A stretch of 64,000 bases of DNA from Hyperoodon ampullatus (lineage: Eukaryota; Chordata; Mammalia; Artiodactyla; Ziphiidae), in assembly GCA_949752795.1 (NCBI GenBank), contig CATKHW010000421.1, positions 186,001 to 250,000 of the forward strand, in the 5' to 3' direction. Of the stretch, positions 62,174-64,000 are shown piece by piece. Under the pieces are notes generated by a model. It was not told the origin of the DNA, did not search any database, and saw only the letters and a program-made list of their open reading frames with translations. Position 1 is the first letter of the stretch. Every line of letters begins with the position of its first letter. A program made the position numbers and the translations under genes.

Positions 62174-63913
62174 CTTGGCCAAAAAGGGCGTATGCGTTTT
62201 CTCCTGAATATATTCAGGAGAAAACGCATACGCGCTTTTTGGCCAAGAAAGCAAGCGGGCAATGCAAATCTGCACTACAAAGAAGTATCACTTCCCACCG
62301 GTCAAAAGGGACATCCACAAAATGTGTAAAAACCAGAAAGGCAAGACATGTCCTAGAGAACAGGGAGCCTTGTTATGCTGATGGGCGGCATGTAAATTGC
62401 GAACTGCTTCTCTGGAGGAGTGCATTGTGTTCCCTAAAACAAGTAAAGAACAGAGCTACAGAGCAGAAGGGCACTTCCAGTCTAGGGAATATACCTTTGG
62501 AAAACTGAAAATCAATAAGACAGAGCCACCCCAAAATTTAGGGCTGCACTGCTTACAAGGACCTCAACTTGGGTACACCTTAAATATCCTAGGAAATATA
62601 AAAATGGTTCAAAAAATTGTGGTACTTACGTACGATGGAATATCCCTCAGCCATGAAATCAATGTCATAAGACCAGTAGCAGCAAAATGGGTGGATTCAG
62701 GTACGATGATTCTAAGTGAAATAAGTCACAGAGAAAAAGAAACTTATCATAAGATATCACTTATGAAGATCCTGTAAACATGGCTACACTTGAACTGAGT
62801 TCGGAAGGAGAACAGTGTCTCACATTTAGAAAACACTCTTATGCCTGCTTAAGGGGGAAGGAGAGGTGGGGTGATGCATAAAACCAGAGTTTGATATAGG
62901 CACAGGTACCGTTCCAAAAACAAACTATGGAATAGACAAGACCTACACCTTCCTCAGTGAAAGGGACTCAAAACCCCATATTTCCCGCAGAGGAATATAT
63001 CTGACTAGTAAGAATCTTAAAACCTATGTATTGATATGTCTCCGTAAGGGAATCAAGTGTGTCTAGACTGGCATAAACATGGCAGCGAGAATCAGCTCAA
63101 ACCCACTATAAAAAGGAATTTCAAAAACAAAACAAAAAAAAAGGGAAATTCTTTACAATTCCTTCAGGGTCTCTGATGAAACCTGGAATGACCCTATCTA
63201 CAACGACAGCTGGATGTGGCATAAGGCTGGACACTTGGGACTGAGAGGATGCGTGAGAGTGGGTGAGCAAATGCAGACCCTTTAAAGCAATAATGCATGG
63301 CACCCATTCCATGGGTCCGAACTCTCCAGGTTGAAGGGAATATTACTACAGTTATAACATGTACGGGAAACCTAGAGAACGGACACACTGTGAATACGAA
63401 AGGTTTCTAAAACTCAACTAATAGTCCCTCTCCTTGTGCTCCGGTTTGACTTTCCATCTGCTTTACTATCAACCTCCCAACTTGGAGAGACAGCCCCTTT
63501 AACCTCCTGGTTCGCACAGGTTGCCAATTTGGCAGAGGATGAAAGGGAAGAGGGAGAACCAATGAGAGAGTAGCTGTTAGGCATTTGGACGGGCACATAT
63601 CACTGTAATTTCCCGGCAGGAAAAAGAATTAACCAAAGTCTCAGACACCCACCGGGAACCAGTATGGGTCCTGAACCAAAATTTTGCACTTGCGGTCAGC
63701 TCACCAAAAACGAGTTGAAAAATGGAGCTCAGGGGCACAGCAATTCACAAACTGGCCGAGTAATAAACGACAACTATCGTCCAAAAATCTGTTGAGGGAA
63801 GGCAACGAGGCGGACTTGAAAGCGAGGCAGAATAGCAGGAAAGAGATTTCAAGAGGTACATTGGAATCGCCTTTAAAGCACAGGAAGAGGGGCACAACTT
63901 CGACAATGATGCA
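62174..63913 (+). repeat. Satellite monomer 36 (copy of monomer 29)
   Basis: Palindrome 62174-62247 with the CATACGCGC mismatch. LINE-1 tail 62257 to about 63,142, linker to 63913 of subtype Z. Private changes: TTGCGAACTGC near 62,400 and GGAAAAAGAATT near 63,622. Confidence 0.95.
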
Positions 63914-64000
63914 CTTGGCCAAAAAGGGCGTATGCGTTTTCTCCTGAATATATTCAGGAGAAAACACATACGCCCTTTTTGGCCAAGCAAGCAAGCGGGC
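63914..64000 (+). repeat. Partial satellite monomer (right edge)
   Basis: The palindrome 63914-63987 has the same AAAACACATACG mismatch as monomer 30. Only the spacer before the LINE-1 part follows, so the array continues beyond the window. Confidence 0.95.

Larger units (their letters stand above)
58696..63913 (+). repeat. Three-monomer higher-order unit X-Y-Z, last full copy
   Basis: Linkers X (59,663), Y (61,401) and Z (about 63,143). It is closer to copy 2 (46521-51738), at an offset of 12,175 bp, than to copy 1. Confidence 0.88.
1..64000 (+). repeat. Tandem satellite array, 1,739-bp monomer (probable common cetacean satellite)
   Basis: The same about 1,739-bp unit repeats head to tail across the whole window; both edges cut a unit, so the array continues on both sides. 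Relative to the first base P of each palindrome, the palindrome is P to P+73, the LINE-1 tail is about P+83 to P+965 or P+966, and the linker runs to the next palindrome. Spacing is 1,739 or 1,740 bp except for small indels (1,737 to 1,744). All units point the same way. Identification as the cetacean satellite rests on unit length, LINE-1 content and the laurasiatherian style of the LINE-1 tail; family membership is recalled, not searched. No ORF longer than 179 codons exists and none is independent of the repeat, so I see no protein-coding gene. Such arrays form constitutive heterochromatin. Confidence 0.97.
25922..64000 (+). repeat. Family B block with emerging higher-order structure
   Basis: Every unit has B markers, for example AATCAATAAGACAGAGCC, CACAGAGAAAAAG, AAAAACAAAAC in the A-rich tail and GAAACCTGGAATGACC or a derivative. 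Three linker subtypes can be told apart. X has a one-base deletion giving TTTAACTCCTGG, plus GAGTTGAATAATGG. Y has GAGAGTACCTG, with CATCAGCTTTAC and TTGGAGAGATTGG. Z has CAACTAATAGTCC and mostly TACATTGGAATCGCC. Their order is irregular before about 41 kb and then becomes a regular X-Y-Z series. Confidence 0.85.
56296..64000 (+). repeat. 12,175-bp-period duplication, right copy (cut by window end)
   Basis: Partner of 44121-51825. The period equals seven monomers (six of 1,739-1,740 bp plus the hybrid unit). The right limit of the duplication is not seen. Confidence 0.9.

Noticed and set aside
1..64000. CRISPR-like or bacterial repeat array
   Set aside because: Units are 1.74 kb with no short repeat-spacer structure, and the LINE-1 tail marks mammalian DNA.

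Overview
The window is one uninterrupted head-to-tail satellite array with no functional gene. It holds 36 complete monomers of about 1,739 bp (range 1,737 to 1,744) plus a partial monomer at each end. Counting from the palindrome that opens each unit, monomers start at 1302, 3041, 4780, 6519, 8258, 9996, 11734, 13473, 15210, 16948, 18687, 20426, 22170, 23910, 25649, 27388, 29127, 30867, 32607, 34346, 36085, 37824, 39563, 41303, 43042, 44781, 46521, 48260, 49999, 51739, 53478, 55217, 56956, 58696, 60435, 62174 and 63914. All short ORFs recur with this period and look like by-products of the repeat.

Each monomer has three parts. First comes a 74-bp palindrome that resembles the mariner-type elements of cetartiodactyls. 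Next is an about 883-bp plus-strand copy of the 3' end of a LINE-1: the ORF2 C-terminus, its stop codon, the 3' UTR and an A-rich tail. Last is an about 773-bp linker that I cannot assign. The LINE-1 tail is of the non-primate, laurasiatherian kind. A 1.74-kb LINE-1-derived satellite fits what I remember of the common cetacean satellite (about 1.75 kb in most cetaceans, about 1.58 kb in delphinids; reported as LINE-1-based by Kapitonov, Holmquist and Jurka). I therefore infer a whale or porpoise outside the typical delphinids. This is inference and was not checked by a search.

Layout: 1 to about 13.5 kb is a very uniform family A with a three-monomer higher-order pattern. About 13.6 to 18.9 kb is a more diverged, B-like block. 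About 18.9 to 25.7 kb returns to family A. About 25.9 to 64 kb is family B, irregular at first, then from about 41.3 kb a regular three-monomer higher-order repeat of 5,218 bp. On top of that lies a younger seven-monomer duplication with a period of 12,175 bp. A hybrid monomer near 55 to 56.3 kb marks where the register was shifted by unequal exchange. No foreign transposon, RNA gene or unique sequence interrupts the array.
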